DNA of 64,000 nucleotides, taken from Streptomyces ficellus. GTDB taxonomy: Bacteria; Actinomycetota; Actinomycetes; Streptomycetales; Streptomycetaceae. The DNA is taken from positions 62,001 through 126,000 of the forward strand of contig NZ_JAUEPL010000001.1 of NCBI RefSeq assembly GCF_030406405.1. Reading direction: 5' to 3'. The position numbers were made by a program, and so were the translations under genes. Every line of letters begins with the position of its first letter. Position 1 is the stretch's first letter. Positions 9,080 through 19,644 of the stretch are shown here, in pieces. The notes under the pieces were generated by a model, which saw only the letters and a program-made list of their open reading frames with translations, was not told where the DNA came from and searched no databases.

Positions 9080-10306
9080 GTGCCTCGTACCATCAGGGAC
9101 GTCGTCTTCGTCGACGGCGTCCGCACCCCGTTCGGCAAGGCGGGCCCGAAGGGCATCTACCACGAGACCCGCGCCGACGATCTCGTCGTGAAGGCCATCC
9201 GGGAGCTGCTGCGCCGCAACCCGGCCCTGGACCCCGCGAAGATCGACGAGGTCGCGATCGCCGCCACCACGCAGATCGGCGACCAGGGCCTGACCCTGGG
9301 CCGTACGGCCGGCATCCTCGCGGGCCTCCCGCAGTCCGTGCCCGGTTACTCCATCGACCGCATGTGCGCCGGCGCGCTGACCGCCGTGACGTCGGTCGCC
9401 GGCTCGATCGCCTTCGGCGCGTACGACGCCGTCATCGCCGGTGGCGTCGAGCACATGGGCCGCCACCCGATGGGCGAGGGCGTGGACCCGAACCCGCGGT
9501 TCGTCAGCGAGAAGCTGGTCGACGAGTCGGCCCTGTTCATGGGCATGACCGCGGAGAACCTGCACGACCGCTACCCGCACATCACCAAGCAGCGCGCCGA
9601 CGAGTACGCCGTGCGCTCGCAGGAGAAGGCCGCCAAGGCGTACGCCAACGGCAAGATCCAGCAGGACCTGGTGCCGATCTCCGTCCGCCGGACCAACCCG
9701 GAGGCGGGCGAGACCGGCTGGGGCCTGGTCACCGCCGACGAGCCGATGCGCCCGGGCACGACCCTGGAGAGCCTGGCCGGGCTGAAGACGCCGTTCCGTA
9801 CGCACGGTCGCGTCACCGCCGGCAACGCCGCGGGCCTCAATGACGGTGCCACCGCCTCGATCATCGCGTCCGAGGACTTCGCCCGCGAGAACGGCCTGCC
9901 GGTCAAGATGCGCCTGGTCTCGTACGCCTTCGCCGGTGTCGAGCCGGAGGTCATGGGCTACGGCCCGATCCCCGCCACCGAGAAGGCGCTGGCCAAGGCC
10001 GGGCTGTCGATCGGGGACATCAACCTCTTCGAGATCAACGAGGCCTTCGCCGTCCAGGTCCTGGCCTTCCTCGACCACTACGGCATCGCCGACGACGACG
10101 CGCGCGTCAACCAGTACGGCGGCGCCATCGCCTTCGGCCACCCGCTGGCCTCGTCCGGCGTCCGTCTGATGACGCAGCTGGCGCGGCAGTTCGAGGAGCA
10201 GCCGGAGGTCCGCTACGGCCTCACCACCATGTGCGTCGGCTTCGGCATGGGCGCCACGGTCATCTGGGAGAACCCGCACCACAAGGACGCCGGAGGCGAC
10301 AAGTGA
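9080..10306 (+). CDS. fadA: Acetyl-CoA C-acyltransferase (thiolase) FadA
   Basis: A 408-residue thiolase that cleaves 3-ketoacyl-CoA in beta-oxidation. The nucleophilic cysteine lies in DRMCAGALTA, the histidine motif in GGAIAFGHPLASSG, and the C-terminal acid/base cysteine in TTMCVGFGMGA; NEAFAVQ is also conserved. The GTG at 9080 is preceded by GGAGGAGAG. The start codon of the next gene overlaps its stop by four bases (GTGA), so FadA and FadB are translationally coupled, as expected for the subunits of one trifunctional complex. Confidence 0.96.
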   Translation: MPRTIRDVVFVDGVRTPFGKAGPKGIYHETRADDLVVKAIRELLRRNPALDPAKIDEVAIAATTQIGDQGLTLGRTAGILAGLPQSVPGYSIDRMCAGALTAVTSVAGSIAFGAYDAVIAGGVEHMGRHPMGEGVDPNPRFVSEKLVDESALFMGMTAENLHDRYPHITKQRADEYAVRSQEKAAKAYANGKIQQDLVPISVRRTNPEAGETGWGLVTADEPMRPGTTLESLAGLKTPFRTHGRVTAGNAAGLNDGATASIIASEDFARENGLPVKMRLVSYAFAGVEPEVMGYGPIPATEKALAKAGLSIGDINLFEINEAFAVQVLAFLDHYGIADDDARVNQYGGAIAFGHPLASSGVRLMTQLARQFEEQPEVRYGLTTMCVGFGMGATVIWENPHHKDAGGDK

Positions 10307-12432
10307 GCACCACCGCTGAGCTGTTGAAGGGTGCGGCCGAGCTGTTCCCGGACGAGGTCGTCACCAGCGCCCACGTACGCCACTTCGACCTGCCCGCCGG
10401 CGCGGGCCGGTTCGCGCTGATCACACTCGACAACGGTTTCGACCACACCAAGCCGACCACCTTCGGCCCGCAGTCGCTCGCCAACCTCAACACGGCGATC
10501 GACCAGGTCGAGAAGGAGGCGTCCGAGGGCACGATCGTCGGTGTCGGCATCACGGGCAAGCCGTTCATCTTCGCCGTCGGCGCCGACCTCAAGGGCGTCG
10601 AGCTGCTGAAGCGCCACGAGGACGCGCTCGCCATCGGCAAGGGCGGCCACGACGTCTTCAAGCGGCTCTCGTCGCTGGCCGTGCCGACGTTCGCGTACTA
10701 CAACGGCGCGGCGATGGGCGGCGGTGTCGAGGTCGGTCTGCACTGCACCTACCGCACCGTGTCCGCCGCCGTGCCGGCGTTCTCGCTGCCCGAGGTGTTC
10801 CTCGGTCTGGTCCCGGGCTGGGGCGGCTGCACGATCCTGCCCAACCTGATCGGCGCCGACCGCGCGGTCTCGGTCATCATCGAGAACTCGCTCAACCAGA
10901 ACAAGCAGCTCAAGGGCGCGCAGGTCTACGAGCTCGGGATCGCCGACGCGATCTTCGAGGGCGCCGACTTCCTGGAGCAGTCGCTGATCTGGACGGCGTC
11001 CGTCCTCAAGGGTGAGCTCGCCGTCGAGCGTCCCGACGTGGACCGTGGCGAGGGCTGGGACGCCGCTGTGGCCCGCGGCCGGTTCATCGCGGACTCCAAG
11101 GTGCACGGCGCGGCCCCGGCCGCGTACCGCGCGCTCGACATCATCGAGGCGGCCAAGGACGGCGACCTCCAGAAGGGCTTCGACGCCGAGGACACCGCGC
11201 TCGCCGACCTGATCATGGGCGGCGAACTGCGGGCCGGCATCTACGCCTTCAACCTGGTGCAGAAGCGCGCCAAGCGCCCGGCGGGCGCGCCGGACAAGAG
11301 CCTGGCCCGCCCGGTCACCAAGGTCGGCGTCGTCGGCGCCGGTCTGATGGCCTCTCAGCTCGCGCTGCTGTTCCTGCGCCGTCTGGAGGTGCCGGTCGTC
11401 CTCACCGACATCGACCAGGAGCGCGTCGACAAGGGTGTGGGCTACGTCCACGCCGAGATCGACAAGCTGCTCGGCAAGGGGCGGATCAACCAGGACAAGG
11501 CCAACCGTCTCAAGGCCCTGGTGTCCGGCGTGCTGGACAAGGCCGAGGGCTTCGCGGACGCGGACTTCATCATCGAGGCCGTGTTCGAGGAGATGAGCGT
11601 CAAGCAGAAGGTGTTCGCGGAGGTCGAGGCCGTGGCCCCGGCGCACGCGATCCTCGCCACCAACACCTCGTCGCTGTCCGTGTCGGAGATGGCCTCCAAG
11701 CTCCAGCACCCGGAGCGGGTCGTCGGCTTCCACTTCTTCAACCCGGTCGCGATCCTCCCGCTGCTGGAGATCGTGCGCGGTGAGAAGACGGACGACGCGT
11801 CCCTGGCGACCGCGTTCGGTGTCGCGAAGAAGCTCAAGAAGACGGCCGTTCTGACGAAGGACGCCCCGGCGTTCGTCGTCAACCGCATCCTGACCCGCTT
11901 CATGGGCGAGATCCAGAACGTCATCGACGAGGGCACGCCGGTCGAGACCGCCGAGAAGGCCATCGAGCCGCTCGGTCTGCCGATGTCCCCGCTGGTGCTG
12001 CTGGAGCTGGTCGGCCCCGCGATCGGTCTGCACGTCTCGGAGACGCTCAACAAGGCGTTCCCGGACCGCTTCAAGGTCTCCCCGAACCTCAAGGCGGTCG
12101 TCGAGGCCGGCAAGCGCGGCTTCTACGTCTACGACTCGGGCAAGCCCGAGCTGGACCCGGAGGTCGCCGCGCTGCTGAAGCAGGGCGATGTCGTCCTGAC
12201 GGAGGAGCAGGTCCGCGGGCGCGTCCTGGACGCGGTGGCGCAGGAGATCGGCCTGATGCTGGAGGAGGGTGTCGTCGCCGAGGCGCAGGACATCGACCTG
12301 TGCCTGATCACGGGCGCCGGCTGGCCCTTCCACCTGGGCGGCATCACGCCGTACCTGGACCGCGAGGGCGTCTCGGAGCGCGTCAACGGCAAGCGGTTTC
12401 TGCCGCAGGGCGTGGCGAGCGTCCCGGCGTAG
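10303..12432 (+). CDS. fadB: Fatty-acid oxidation complex alpha subunit FadB (hydratase/3-hydroxyacyl-CoA dehydrogenase)
   Basis: A 709-residue two-domain enzyme. The N-terminal crotonase fold (residues 1-300) contains GAAMGGGVEVGLHCTYRT, the oxyanion-hole region of enoyl-CoA hydratases. The NAD-binding dehydrogenase starts near residue 335 with VGVVGAGLMASQLALLFL, followed by NTSSLSVSEMA and VGFHFFNPV. Together with FadA it hydrates, oxidises and thiolyses acyl-CoA. It begins at the overlapping GTGA and ends before a strong bidirectional terminator. Confidence 0.96.
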   Translation: MSTTAELLKGAAELFPDEVVTSAHVRHFDLPAGAGRFALITLDNGFDHTKPTTFGPQSLANLNTAIDQVEKEASEGTIVGVGITGKPFIFAVGADLKGVELLKRHEDALAIGKGGHDVFKRLSSLAVPTFAYYNGAAMGGGVEVGLHCTYRTVSAAVPAFSLPEVFLGLVPGWGGCTILPNLIGADRAVSVIIENSLNQNKQLKGAQVYELGIADAIFEGADFLEQSLIWTASVLKGELAVERPDVDRGEGWDAAVARGRFIADSKVHGAAPAAYRALDIIEAAKDGDLQKGFDAEDTALADLIMGGELRAGIYAFNLVQKRAKRPAGAPDKSLARPVTKVGVVGAGLMASQLALLFLRRLEVPVVLTDIDQERVDKGVGYVHAEIDKLLGKGRINQDKANRLKALVSGVLDKAEGFADADFIIEAVFEEMSVKQKVFAEVEAVAPAHAILATNTSSLSVSEMASKLQHPERVVGFHFFNPVAILPLLEIVRGEKTDDASLATAFGVAKKLKKTAVLTKDAPAFVVNRILTRFMGEIQNVIDEGTPVETAEKAIEPLGLPMSPLVLLELVGPAIGLHVSETLNKAFPDRFKVSPNLKAVVEAGKRGFYVYDSGKPELDPEVAALLKQGDVVLTEEQVRGRVLDAVAQEIGLMLEEGVVAEAQDIDLCLITGAGWPFHLGGITPYLDREGVSERVNGKRFLPQGVASVPA

Positions 12433-12449
12433 CACGCCGAGTCGACCGT

Positions 12450-12484
12450 ACGGGCCGCAGGGGGTACTCCCCCCTGCGGCCCGT
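12450..12484. terminator. Bidirectional terminator between fadB and recQ
   Basis: ACGGGCCGCAGGGGG and CCCCCTGCGGCCCGT pair perfectly over 15 bases around a 5-base loop (TACTC). It serves the convergent fadB and recQ transcripts. Confidence 0.85.
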
Positions 12485-12598
12485 CCCGCGTTTACGCGCG
12501 CGACGGGCCCCGCGCCGCCCGACGGCCCCCGCGGGCGGTCGGCCGGCCACGGACAGCACGGACATCCCGAGCCTCCGCGCGCGGGGCCGGCCGCGGGG

Positions 12599-14446
12599 TC
12601 AGGCCTCCGAGTCGGCGAGCGCGTCGAGGATCTGCTGCCCGTACTTGGCCAGCTTGTTCTCGCCCACGCCGCTGACACCGCCGAGTTCGGTGAGGGACGA
12701 GGGCGGGGCGGCGGCGATCTCGCGGAGCGTGGCGTCGTGGAAGATCACGTACGCGGGGACTTGCTGCTCCTTCGCGGCCGCCGCCCGCCAGGCCCGCAGC
12801 CGTTCGAACACCGGCACCGCCTGCTCGGGCAGATCGGCGGGCGCCGCGCGCTTGGACGTGCCCGCCCGGGCGGCCCTGACCGGGCGCTCCGGCTCACTGC
12901 GCAGCGGCACCTCGCGGCGCCCGCCCAGTACGTCGGCGGAGGCGTCGGTCAGGACGAGGGTGCCGTAGTCGCCCTCGACGGCGAGGAGGCCCTGGGCGAG
13001 GAGCTGGCGCACGACGCCGCGCCACTGGGACTCGTTCAGCTCGGCACCGATGCCGAAGACGCTGAGCGCGTCGTGGTCGAACTGGATGACCTTGGCCGTC
13101 TTCCGGCCGAGCAGGATGTCGATGATCTGCCCGGCGCCGAACTTCTGGTTCCGCTCCCGCTTGAGCCGTACGACGGTGGAGAGCAGCTTCTGGGCGGCGA
13201 TCGTGCCGTCCCACGACTTCGGCGGCGTGAGGCAGGTGTCGCAGTTGCCGCAGGGGGCGGACTCCTGGCCGAAGTACGCCAGCAGACCGACCCGGCGGCA
13301 CTCGACCGTCTCGCAGAGGGCCAGCATGGCGTCGAGGTGGGCGGCGAGCCTGCGGCGGTGCTCGGCGTCGCCCTCGCTGCCGTCGATCATCTTGCGCTGC
13401 TGGACGACGTCCTGAAGGCCGTACGCCAGCCAGGCCGTGGACGGCAGGCCGTCGCGCCCGGCGCGGCCGGTCTCCTGGTAGTAGCCCTCGACGGACTTCG
13501 GCAGGTCGAGATGGGCGACGAACCGTACGTCGGGCTTGTCGATGCCCATGCCGAACGCGATCGTCGCGACGACCACGAGCCCGTCCTCGCGCAGGAACCG
13601 GGACTGGTTCTCGGCGCGGGTGCGTGCGTCCAGACCCGCGTGGTACGGGACTGCGTCGATGCCGTTCTCCACCAGGAAGGCGGCGGTCTTCTCGACGGAC
13701 GCCCGAGACAGGCAGTAGACGATGCCCGCGTCGCCGGGGTGTTCGCCGCGCAGCAGCTCCAGCAGCTGACGCTTGGGCTCGCTCTTGGGGACGATGCGGT
13801 ACTGGATGTTGGGGCGGTCGAAGCTCGCCACGAAGTGCCGGGCGTCGTTCAGGTTCAGCCGGGCGGCGATCTCCGCGTGGGTGGTCGGGGTGGCGGTCGC
13901 CGTCAGGGCGATCCGGGGCACGTCGGGCCACCGCTCGTGGAGCGTGGAGAGCTGGAGGTAGTCGGGGCGGAAGTCGTGGCCCCACTGGGCCACACAGTGC
14001 GCCTCGTCGATGGCGAACAGCGAGATGGAGCCGCGCTGGAGCAGTTGGAGCGTGGACTCCACGCGCAACCGCTCGGGCGCCAGGTACAGCAGGTCCAGCT
14101 CACCGGCGGCGAACTCCGCCTCCACCAGCCGCCGCTCGTCGAGGTCCTGGGTGGAGTTGAGGAACCCGGCCCGCACGCCGAGCGCGCGCAGCGCGTCGAC
14201 CTGGTCCTGCATCAGCGCGATCAGCGGCGAGATGACGACCCCGACGCCCTGGCGCACCAGCGCGGGGATCTGGTAGCACAGCGACTTGCCGCCACCGGTG
14301 GGCATGAGGACCAGGGCGTCACCGCCGCCCACCACGTGCTCGATGATCTCCCGCTGGGGTCCACGGAACGAGTCGTAGCCGAAGACCCGGCCCAGCACCC
14401 GTAGTGCCTCGTCGGCCGTCTGGTGGTCATCTCCGGGGGAAGTCAT
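12599..14446 (-). CDS. recQ: ATP-dependent DNA helicase RecQ
   Basis: A 615-residue RecQ helicase. Walker A is [16 protein letters not shown], motif II is [17 protein letters not shown], and motif VI is [11 protein letters not shown]. The zinc-binding RecQ-Ct region has the four cysteines spaced as expected (C-x-C..GNCDTC). A winged helix and a C-terminal HRDC domain ([19 protein letters not shown]) complete the standard bacterial architecture. It unwinds DNA 3'-5' in repair and recombination. The ATG start at 14446 gives [19 protein letters not shown]. Confidence 0.95.
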   Translation of the reverse strand: MTSPGDDHQTADEALRVLGRVFGYDSFRGPQREIIEHVVGGGDALVLMPTGGGKSLCYQIPALVRQGVGVVISPLIALMQDQVDALRALGVRAGFLNSTQDLDERRLVEAEFAAGELDLLYLAPERLRVESTLQLLQRGSISLFAIDEAHCVAQWGHDFRPDYLQLSTLHERWPDVPRIALTATATPTTHAEIAARLNLNDARHFVASFDRPNIQYRIVPKSEPKRQLLELLRGEHPGDAGIVYCLSRASVEKTAAFLVENGIDAVPYHAGLDARTRAENQSRFLREDGLVVVATIAFGMGIDKPDVRFVAHLDLPKSVEGYYQETGRAGRDGLPSTAWLAYGLQDVVQQRKMIDGSEGDAEHRRRLAAHLDAMLALCETVECRRVGLLAYFGQESAPCGNCDTCLTPPKSWDGTIAAQKLLSTVVRLKRERNQKFGAGQIIDILLGRKTAKVIQFDHDALSVFGIGAELNESQWRGVVRQLLAQGLLAVEGDYGTLVLTDASADVLGGRREVPLRSEPERPVRAARAGTSKRAAPADLPEQAVPVFERLRAWRAAAAKEQQVPAYVIFHDATLREIAAAPPSSLTELGGVSGVGENKLAKYGQQILDALADSEA

Positions 14447-14464
14447 CCGGCGATTCTACGAGGG

Positions 14465-14499
14465 GCCGCCCCGAACGGCGCAAAACCGGTCGGGGCGGC
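14465..14499 (-). terminator. Terminator after the amino-acid permease gene
   Basis: GCCGCCCCGA pairs with TCGGGGCGGC, with extra inner CGG/CCG pairing around CGCAAAA. It lies 25 bases past the permease stop and upstream of recQ on the same strand. Confidence 0.65.
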
Positions 14500-14524
14500 A
14501 CTCGTACGGGGACGGGGCGGCGCG

Positions 14525-16051
14525 TTATGGCGCCTTCGTGCCCATCGGCTCGGTGCGGCCGCCGAGGCGGCTGTGGGAGCGGCCGTACGCGAAGTACAGG
14601 ACGATGCCGGCGGCCATCCAGATGGCGAACCGCAGCCAGGTCTCGGCGGGCAGGTTGAGCATCAGCCACAGGGAGGCGGCGACGGAGAGGATGGGCAGCC
14701 ACGGCACGAGCGGTGTGCGGAAGGAGCGCGGCAGGTCGGGGCGGGTGCGGCGCAGGATGATCACGCCGAGGGCGACCACGACGAAGGCGAACAGGGTGCC
14801 GATGTTCACCAGCGTCGCCAGCTCGCTGATGCTGGTGAAGCCCGCGATGACGGCGATCAGCACGCCGAGCAGGACGGTGGCGCGGTACGGGGTCTTGAAG
14901 TGCGGGTGGACCCGGGAGAAGAAGCGGGGCAGCAGCCCGTCGCGGCTCATCGCGAAGAACACCCGGGTCTGGCCGAGCAGCAGGATCATGCAGACCGTGG
15001 TGAGGCCGACGGCGGCGCCGAAGCTGATGAAGCCCGCGTACCAGGGGTGCCCGGTGGCCTTGAAGGCGTCGGCGAGCGGGGCGTCCACGGACAGCCGGCT
15101 GTAGTGCTGCATACCGGTGACGACGATGGACACCGCCACGTACAGCAGCGTGCAGATGAAGAGGGAGCCGAGGATGCCGCGCGGCATGTCGCGCTGCGGG
15201 ACGCGGGTCTCCTCGGCGGCCGTGGCCACGATGTCGAAGCCGATGAAGGCGAAGAAGACGACGGAGGCGGCCGTGAAGATGCCCATGACGCCGAAGTTGG
15301 TCGGCGCGTACCCGAAGAGCACCTGGACCAGCGGTGAGTCCAGGCCGGAGCCGGGGGGCACGGCGACGGGTTCGGGGATGAAGGGCTGGTAGTTGTCGGC
15401 GTTGATGAAGAAGGCGCCGGCGATGATGACGACGAGGACGACGGTCACCTTGATGATGACGACCACGGCGGTCACGCGGGCGGAGAGCTTCATGCCGAGG
15501 ACGAGGATGGCGGTCAGTGCGAGGACCAGCAGGAACGCCAGCAGGTCGAACCCGAAGCCCCCGGTCTCGGTGGTGCCGGCGAGGGATTGCGGCAGGTGCC
15601 AGCCGACGTTGTCCATCAGGGACCGGACGTAGCCGGACCAGCCGACGGCGACCACCGCCGTACCGAGCGCGAACTCCAGGACGAGGTCCCAGCCGATGAT
15701 CCAGGCGGGCAGTTCGCCGAGGGAGGCGTACGAGAAGGTGTACGCCGACCCGGCCACCGGCACGGTCGAGGCGAATTCGGCGTAGCACAGGGCGGCCAGC
15801 GCGCAGACGACGCCCGCGGCGACGAAGGCGAGCGCGGTCGCGGGGCCGGCGGTCTCCCTGGCCACCTTGCCGGTGAGGACGAAGATGCCGGTGCCGATGA
15901 TGACACCGACACCGAAGACGGTGAGGTCGAGGGCGGAGAGGGACTTCTTGAGCGCGTGTTCCGGCTCTTCGGTGTCCCGGATCGACTCCTCGACCGTCTT
16001 GGTGCGGAACATCTTGTTCCGGCCGCCTGCCGGGTCTGTCTCTGTACTCAC
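14525..16051 (-). CDS. APC-family amino-acid permease (cationic amino-acid transporter type)
   Basis: A 508-residue integral membrane protein with about 12 hydrophobic helices. The first helices carry VFGVGVIIGTGIFVLTGKVA, the sodium/proton-coupled APC signature. Similarity is to YfnA/CAT-type permeases for basic or branched amino acids; the substrate cannot be read from the sequence. The GTG at 16051 was chosen because GGAGGTG lies about 9 bases upstream; longer versions of the frame add an implausible arginine-rich leader. It is transcribed after dxs in the same direction but separated by a large terminator. Confidence 0.9.
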   Translation of the reverse strand: MSTETDPAGGRNKMFRTKTVEESIRDTEEPEHALKKSLSALDLTVFGVGVIIGTGIFVLTGKVARETAGPATALAFVAAGVVCALAALCYAEFASTVPVAGSAYTFSYASLGELPAWIIGWDLVLEFALGTAVVAVGWSGYVRSLMDNVGWHLPQSLAGTTETGGFGFDLLAFLLVLALTAILVLGMKLSARVTAVVVIIKVTVVLVVIIAGAFFINADNYQPFIPEPVAVPPGSGLDSPLVQVLFGYAPTNFGVMGIFTAASVVFFAFIGFDIVATAAEETRVPQRDMPRGILGSLFICTLLYVAVSIVVTGMQHYSRLSVDAPLADAFKATGHPWYAGFISFGAAVGLTTVCMILLLGQTRVFFAMSRDGLLPRFFSRVHPHFKTPYRATVLLGVLIAVIAGFTSISELATLVNIGTLFAFVVVALGVIILRRTRPDLPRSFRTPLVPWLPILSVAASLWLMLNLPAETWLRFAIWMAAGIVLYFAYGRSHSRLGGRTEPMGTKAP

Positions 16052-16136
16052 CGCATGCACCTCCGCGCTTGTCGTCCGGGCCATGATCGGGACGCAGGGC
16101 GGTCCACCGGTCCTCTTACGGGTGGTTTTCACGCGA

Positions 16137-16180
16137 ATGGGCCGGAGGGACCACCCTTACAGGGTGACCCTCCGGCCCAT
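16137..16180 (-). terminator. Large terminator hairpin after dxs
   Basis: ATGGGCCGGAGGG and CCCTCCGGCCCAT form a perfect 13-bp stem; inside, CACCCT and AGGGTG continue the pairing. It follows the dxs stop by about 55 bases and sits upstream of the permease gene. Confidence 0.8.
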
Positions 16181-16234
16181 GTCATACACGTGGCGTGAAC
16201 TGTCCGGGCGCCGGTTTTCCGCGCCCCTTGTGCG

Positions 16235-18148
16235 TCAGTCGCGGGCGGGTTCGATCTCCGCGTTGTCGTACCGGCCGTCCAGCTTGGAGACCAGGCCGGT
16301 GACCTGGCGGGCGATGTCGGGCGCCGTGAGTCCGATTTCGGCCATGACCTCCTTGCGGGAGGCGTGGTCGAGGAAGCGCGGCGGGATGCCGAAGTCGCGC
16401 AGCGGTACGTCGACACCGGCGTCGCGCAGCGCCTGGGAGATGGCGCAGCCGACGCCGCCGACGCGGCCGTTGTCCTCGACGGTGACCACGACGCGGTGGC
16501 GCTCGGCGAGCGGCGCCATGGCCTCGTCCACCGGCTTGACCCAGCGGGGGTCGACGACGGTGGTGGAGATGCCCTGCTTGTCGAGCAGGTCGGCGATCTC
16601 CAGGCACATGGGCGCCAGCGCACCCACGGAGACCAGCAGCACGTCCGGCCGCTCCGCGCCGGCCTCGCGCAGCACGTCCATGCCGCCGACGCGGCCCACG
16701 GCCTGGACGGCCGGGCCGACCGCGCCCTTGGAGTAGCGCACGACGGTCGGGGCGTCCTTGACCTCGACGGCCTCGCGCAGCTGGGCGCGGACCTGGTCGG
16801 CGTCGCGCGGGGCGGCGATCCGCAGGCCGGGGACGACCTGGAGGATCGACATGTCCCACATGCCGTTGTGCGAGGCGCCGTCGGTGCCGGTGATGCCGGC
16901 CCGGTCGAGGACGAAGGTCACACCGCACTTGTGCAGGGCGACGTCCATCAGGACCTGGTCGAAGGCGCGGTTGAGGAAGGTGGCGTACACCGCGAACACC
17001 GGGTGGAGGCCGCCGGTGGCGAGGCCGGCCGCGGAGACGGCGCCGTGCTGCTCGGCGATGCCGACGTCGTACACCCGGTCGGGGAAGGCCTTGGCGAACT
17101 TGTCGAGGCCCACGGGCTGGAGCATGGCGGCGGTGATCGCGACGATGTCCGCGCGCTCCTTGCCGAGCTCGACCATCTCGTCGGCGAAGACGCCGGTCCA
17201 GTCGGCGCCGGAGGTGGAGATCGGCAGGCCGGTGTCCGGATGGATCTTGCCAACGGCGTGGAAGCGGTCGGCCTCGTCCGCCAGGGCGGGCTGGTAGCCG
17301 CGGCCCTTCTCGGTGAGGCAGTGCACGATGACCGGGCCGCCGAACCGTTTGGCGCGGGTCAGCGCGGACTCCAGCGCCTCGATGTCGTGGCCGTCGATCG
17401 GCCCGACGTACTTCAGGCCGAGGTCCTCGAACATGCCCTGCGGGGCGATGAAGTCCTTCAGGCCCTTCTTGGCCCCGTGCAGCGTCTCGTACAGCGGCTT
17501 TCCGACGACCGGCGTGCGGTCGAGGATCTCCTTGGTACGGGCGAGGAAGCGCTCGTAGCCGTCCGTGGTGCGCAGCGTGGCGAGGTGGTTGGCGAGGCCG
17601 CCGATGGTGGGGGCGTAGGAGCGCTCGTTGTCGTTGACGACGATGACGAGCGGGCGGTCCTTGGCCTCGGCGATGTTGTTGAGCGCCTCCCAGGCCATGC
17701 CGCCGGTCAGGGCGCCGTCGCCGATGACCGCGACGACGCGGTCGTCGCGGTTCAGGACCTCGTTGGCCTTGGCGAGGCCGTCGGCCCAGCCCAGGACGGT
17801 GGAGGCATGGCTGTTCTCGATGATGTCGTGCTCGGACTCGGCACGGGCGGGGTAGCCGGACAGGCCGCCCTTCATCTTCAGCTTCGAGAAGTCCTGGCGG
17901 CCGGTGAGCAGCTTGTGGACGTAGGACTGGTGCCCGGTGTCCCAGAGGATCTTGTCCTTGGGGGATTCGAAGACCCGGTGCAGGGCGATGGTCAGCTCGA
18001 CCACACCGAGGTTCGGACCGAGGTGGCCGCCCGTCTTGGAGACGGCGTCCACGAGGAAGGTCCGGATCTCCGCGGCCAGCTGTCCCAGCTGCTCCGGGGA
18101 GAGCCGGTCGAGATCGCGCGGGCCCGTGATACGGGTCAGCAGAGCCAC
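16235..18148 (-). CDS. dxs: 1-Deoxy-D-xylulose-5-phosphate synthase
   Basis: A 637-residue thiamine-diphosphate enzyme that condenses pyruvate and glyceraldehyde-3-phosphate, the first step of the MEP isoprenoid pathway. The N-terminal block [19 protein letters not shown], the TPP-binding segment [17 protein letters not shown], and the transketolase-like [18 protein letters not shown] are all characteristic. Length and motif order match the family. The ATG at 18148 follows AGGAGG-like sequence in the leader. Dxs supplies precursors for quinones, carotenoids and terpenes. Confidence 0.97.
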   Translation of the reverse strand: MALLTRITGPRDLDRLSPEQLGQLAAEIRTFLVDAVSKTGGHLGPNLGVVELTIALHRVFESPKDKILWDTGHQSYVHKLLTGRQDFSKLKMKGGLSGYPARAESEHDIIENSHASTVLGWADGLAKANEVLNRDDRVVAVIGDGALTGGMAWEALNNIAEAKDRPLVIVVNDNERSYAPTIGGLANHLATLRTTDGYERFLARTKEILDRTPVVGKPLYETLHGAKKGLKDFIAPQGMFEDLGLKYVGPIDGHDIEALESALTRAKRFGGPVIVHCLTEKGRGYQPALADEADRFHAVGKIHPDTGLPISTSGADWTGVFADEMVELGKERADIVAITAAMLQPVGLDKFAKAFPDRVYDVGIAEQHGAVSAAGLATGGLHPVFAVYATFLNRAFDQVLMDVALHKCGVTFVLDRAGITGTDGASHNGMWDMSILQVVPGLRIAAPRDADQVRAQLREAVEVKDAPTVVRYSKGAVGPAVQAVGRVGGMDVLREAGAERPDVLLVSVGALAPMCLEIADLLDKQGISTTVVDPRWVKPVDEAMAPLAERHRVVVTVEDNGRVGGVGCAISQALRDAGVDVPLRDFGIPPRFLDHASRKEVMAEIGLTAPDIARQVTGLVSKLDGRYDNAEIEPARD

Positions 18149-18270
18149 CCGTGCCTCCTTGCGTATTGAGCTGGTCGAGCTGCCGATTTGGTCGAGTCTA
18201 ATGTTCCGCTCCTGACGGTGGTCATCGGGCGGTGGGTTGCGCGCCCCGCCAGTGGCTCAGACGCAGCAGC

Positions 18271-18298
18271 GCCCGGCGCCGGTTCACCGGTGCCGGGC
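18271..18298 (-). terminator. Terminator after xylH
   Basis: GCCCGGCGCCGGT pairs with ACCGGTGCCGGGC over 13 bases with one G-U pair and a tight loop, 15 bases after the xylH stop. Confidence 0.7.
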
Positions 18299-18312
18299 AC
18301 TGTGTCTGTGAC

Positions 18313-19644
18313 TTATGCGCGACCTGCGGTTTTCTGCGTACGGCGGGAGACCGAGTCGATCACGACGGCGGCCAGGAGCACCGCGCCGGTGATCATGTAC
18401 TGGATCTCGCTGGCCATGCCGAGCATGTTCAGGCCCTGCTGGATCGACTGGATCACAATCATGCCGAGCAGCGCGGACCAGACCTTGCCGCGGCCGCCGA
18501 AGAGGCTGGTGCCGCCGATGACGGCCGCCGCGATGACCAGCATCAGCGTGTTGCCGCCGCCGAGGCTCTTGGTGGCGCCGCCGGAGAGGCTGGCCACGAA
18601 CAGGCCGCCGAAGGCGGCCAGCAGGCCGGAGAGGCCGAAGACCAGGATGCGCACCCGGTCGACGTTGATACCGGCGCGGCGGGCGGCCTCGGCGTTGCCG
18701 CCGACCGCGAAGACCTGGCGGCCGAAGGTGGTGCGGCGGGCGACGAAGTCGGCGACGACGAGGACGGCCAGGAAGAGCACCAGGGCGAGCGGCAGGCCGC
18801 GGGCGCCGGCGGGCTCGTTCAGGACGTAGGCGACGACGGAGCAGAGCACCGCGACGACACCGGCGCGCAGCACGATCTCGCTGGTCGGGCGGGACGGCAG
18901 GGCGGCGGCCTTGCGGCGCTTGCTGTCCAGCAGGAGCGAGGCGGCGTAGGCCAGGACGGCGACCAGGGCGAGGCCGTACGCGGCGGCCTTGTCCTCGAAG
19001 TAGTAGCCGGTCAGGTGCTCGACGACGGAGCCGGTCGGGGCGTTGATGGAGCCTTCCTGGCCCATCATCCAGATCTGCAGACCGCTCCAGCCGAGGAAGC
19101 CGGCCAGCGTGACGACGAACGCCGGTACGCCGATCTTGGCGAAGAAGAAGCCGTGGAGCAGACCGAGCGCGAGGCCGGAGAGGACGGCGATCGCGACGGC
19201 CAGCCAGTCGTTCATGCCGTTGCTCACATTGAGCACGGCCCATACGGCGGCGCCGACGCCCGCGACGGAGCCGACCGACAGGTCGATCTCGCCGAGGATG
19301 AGGACGAAGACGATGCCGACCGCCATGATGCCAAGGCCGGAGGTGTAGACGGCGATGTTGGCGACGGAGCTCGCGGACAGGAAGTTGCTGTTCTGCGACT
19401 GGAAGACGATCGCGATGACGATCAGGCCGATGAAGACCGGCAGGGAGCCCAGCTCACCGCCGCGCACCTTGCGGGTGAACTCGGTCCAGTAGCCCTTGAG
19501 GCCCTCTTCGCGTACGAGCAGACGCGGGTCGACGGCCGGGACGGGGGCGGCGGAGCCTTCGGGGGCCGCGGGCCGCTCCGCCGCACCGGGCGTGGCGGGG
19601 GTCTCGGCGGGGGTCTTGCCGGGGGTCTTGGTGAGGTCGCTCAC
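18313..19644 (-). CDS. xylH: Sugar ABC transporter permease (XylH/RbsC type)
   Basis: A 443-residue permease of the pentose/CUT2 class. After a cytosolic Pro/Ala-rich head of about 45 residues come roughly ten membrane helices; LILGEIDLSVGSVAGVGAAV and GGNTLMLVIAAAVIGGTSLFGG are CUT2 signatures. The GTG at 19644 overlaps the xylG stop by four bases. It forms the channel for the ligand delivered by XylF. By synteny with S. coelicolor SCO6009-6011 the substrate is probably xylose, which I infer rather than see. Confidence 0.9.
   Translation of the reverse strand: MSDLTKTPGKTPAETPATPGAAERPAAPEGSAAPVPAVDPRLLVREEGLKGYWTEFTRKVRGGELGSLPVFIGLIVIAIVFQSQNSNFLSASSVANIAVYTSGLGIMAVGIVFVLILGEIDLSVGSVAGVGAAVWAVLNVSNGMNDWLAVAIAVLSGLALGLLHGFFFAKIGVPAFVVTLAGFLGWSGLQIWMMGQEGSINAPTGSVVEHLTGYYFEDKAAAYGLALVAVLAYAASLLLDSKRRKAAALPSRPTSEIVLRAGVVAVLCSVVAYVLNEPAGARGLPLALVLFLAVLVVADFVARRTTFGRQVFAVGGNAEAARRAGINVDRVRILVFGLSGLLAAFGGLFVASLSGGATKSLGGGNTLMLVIAAAVIGGTSLFGGRGKVWSALLGMIVIQSIQQGLNMLGMASEIQYMITGAVLLAAVVIDSVSRRTQKTAGRA

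Noticed and set aside
16364..18169. A 601-codon open frame opposite dxs
   Set aside because: Antisense shadow of dxs; no recognisable motif and skewed composition.
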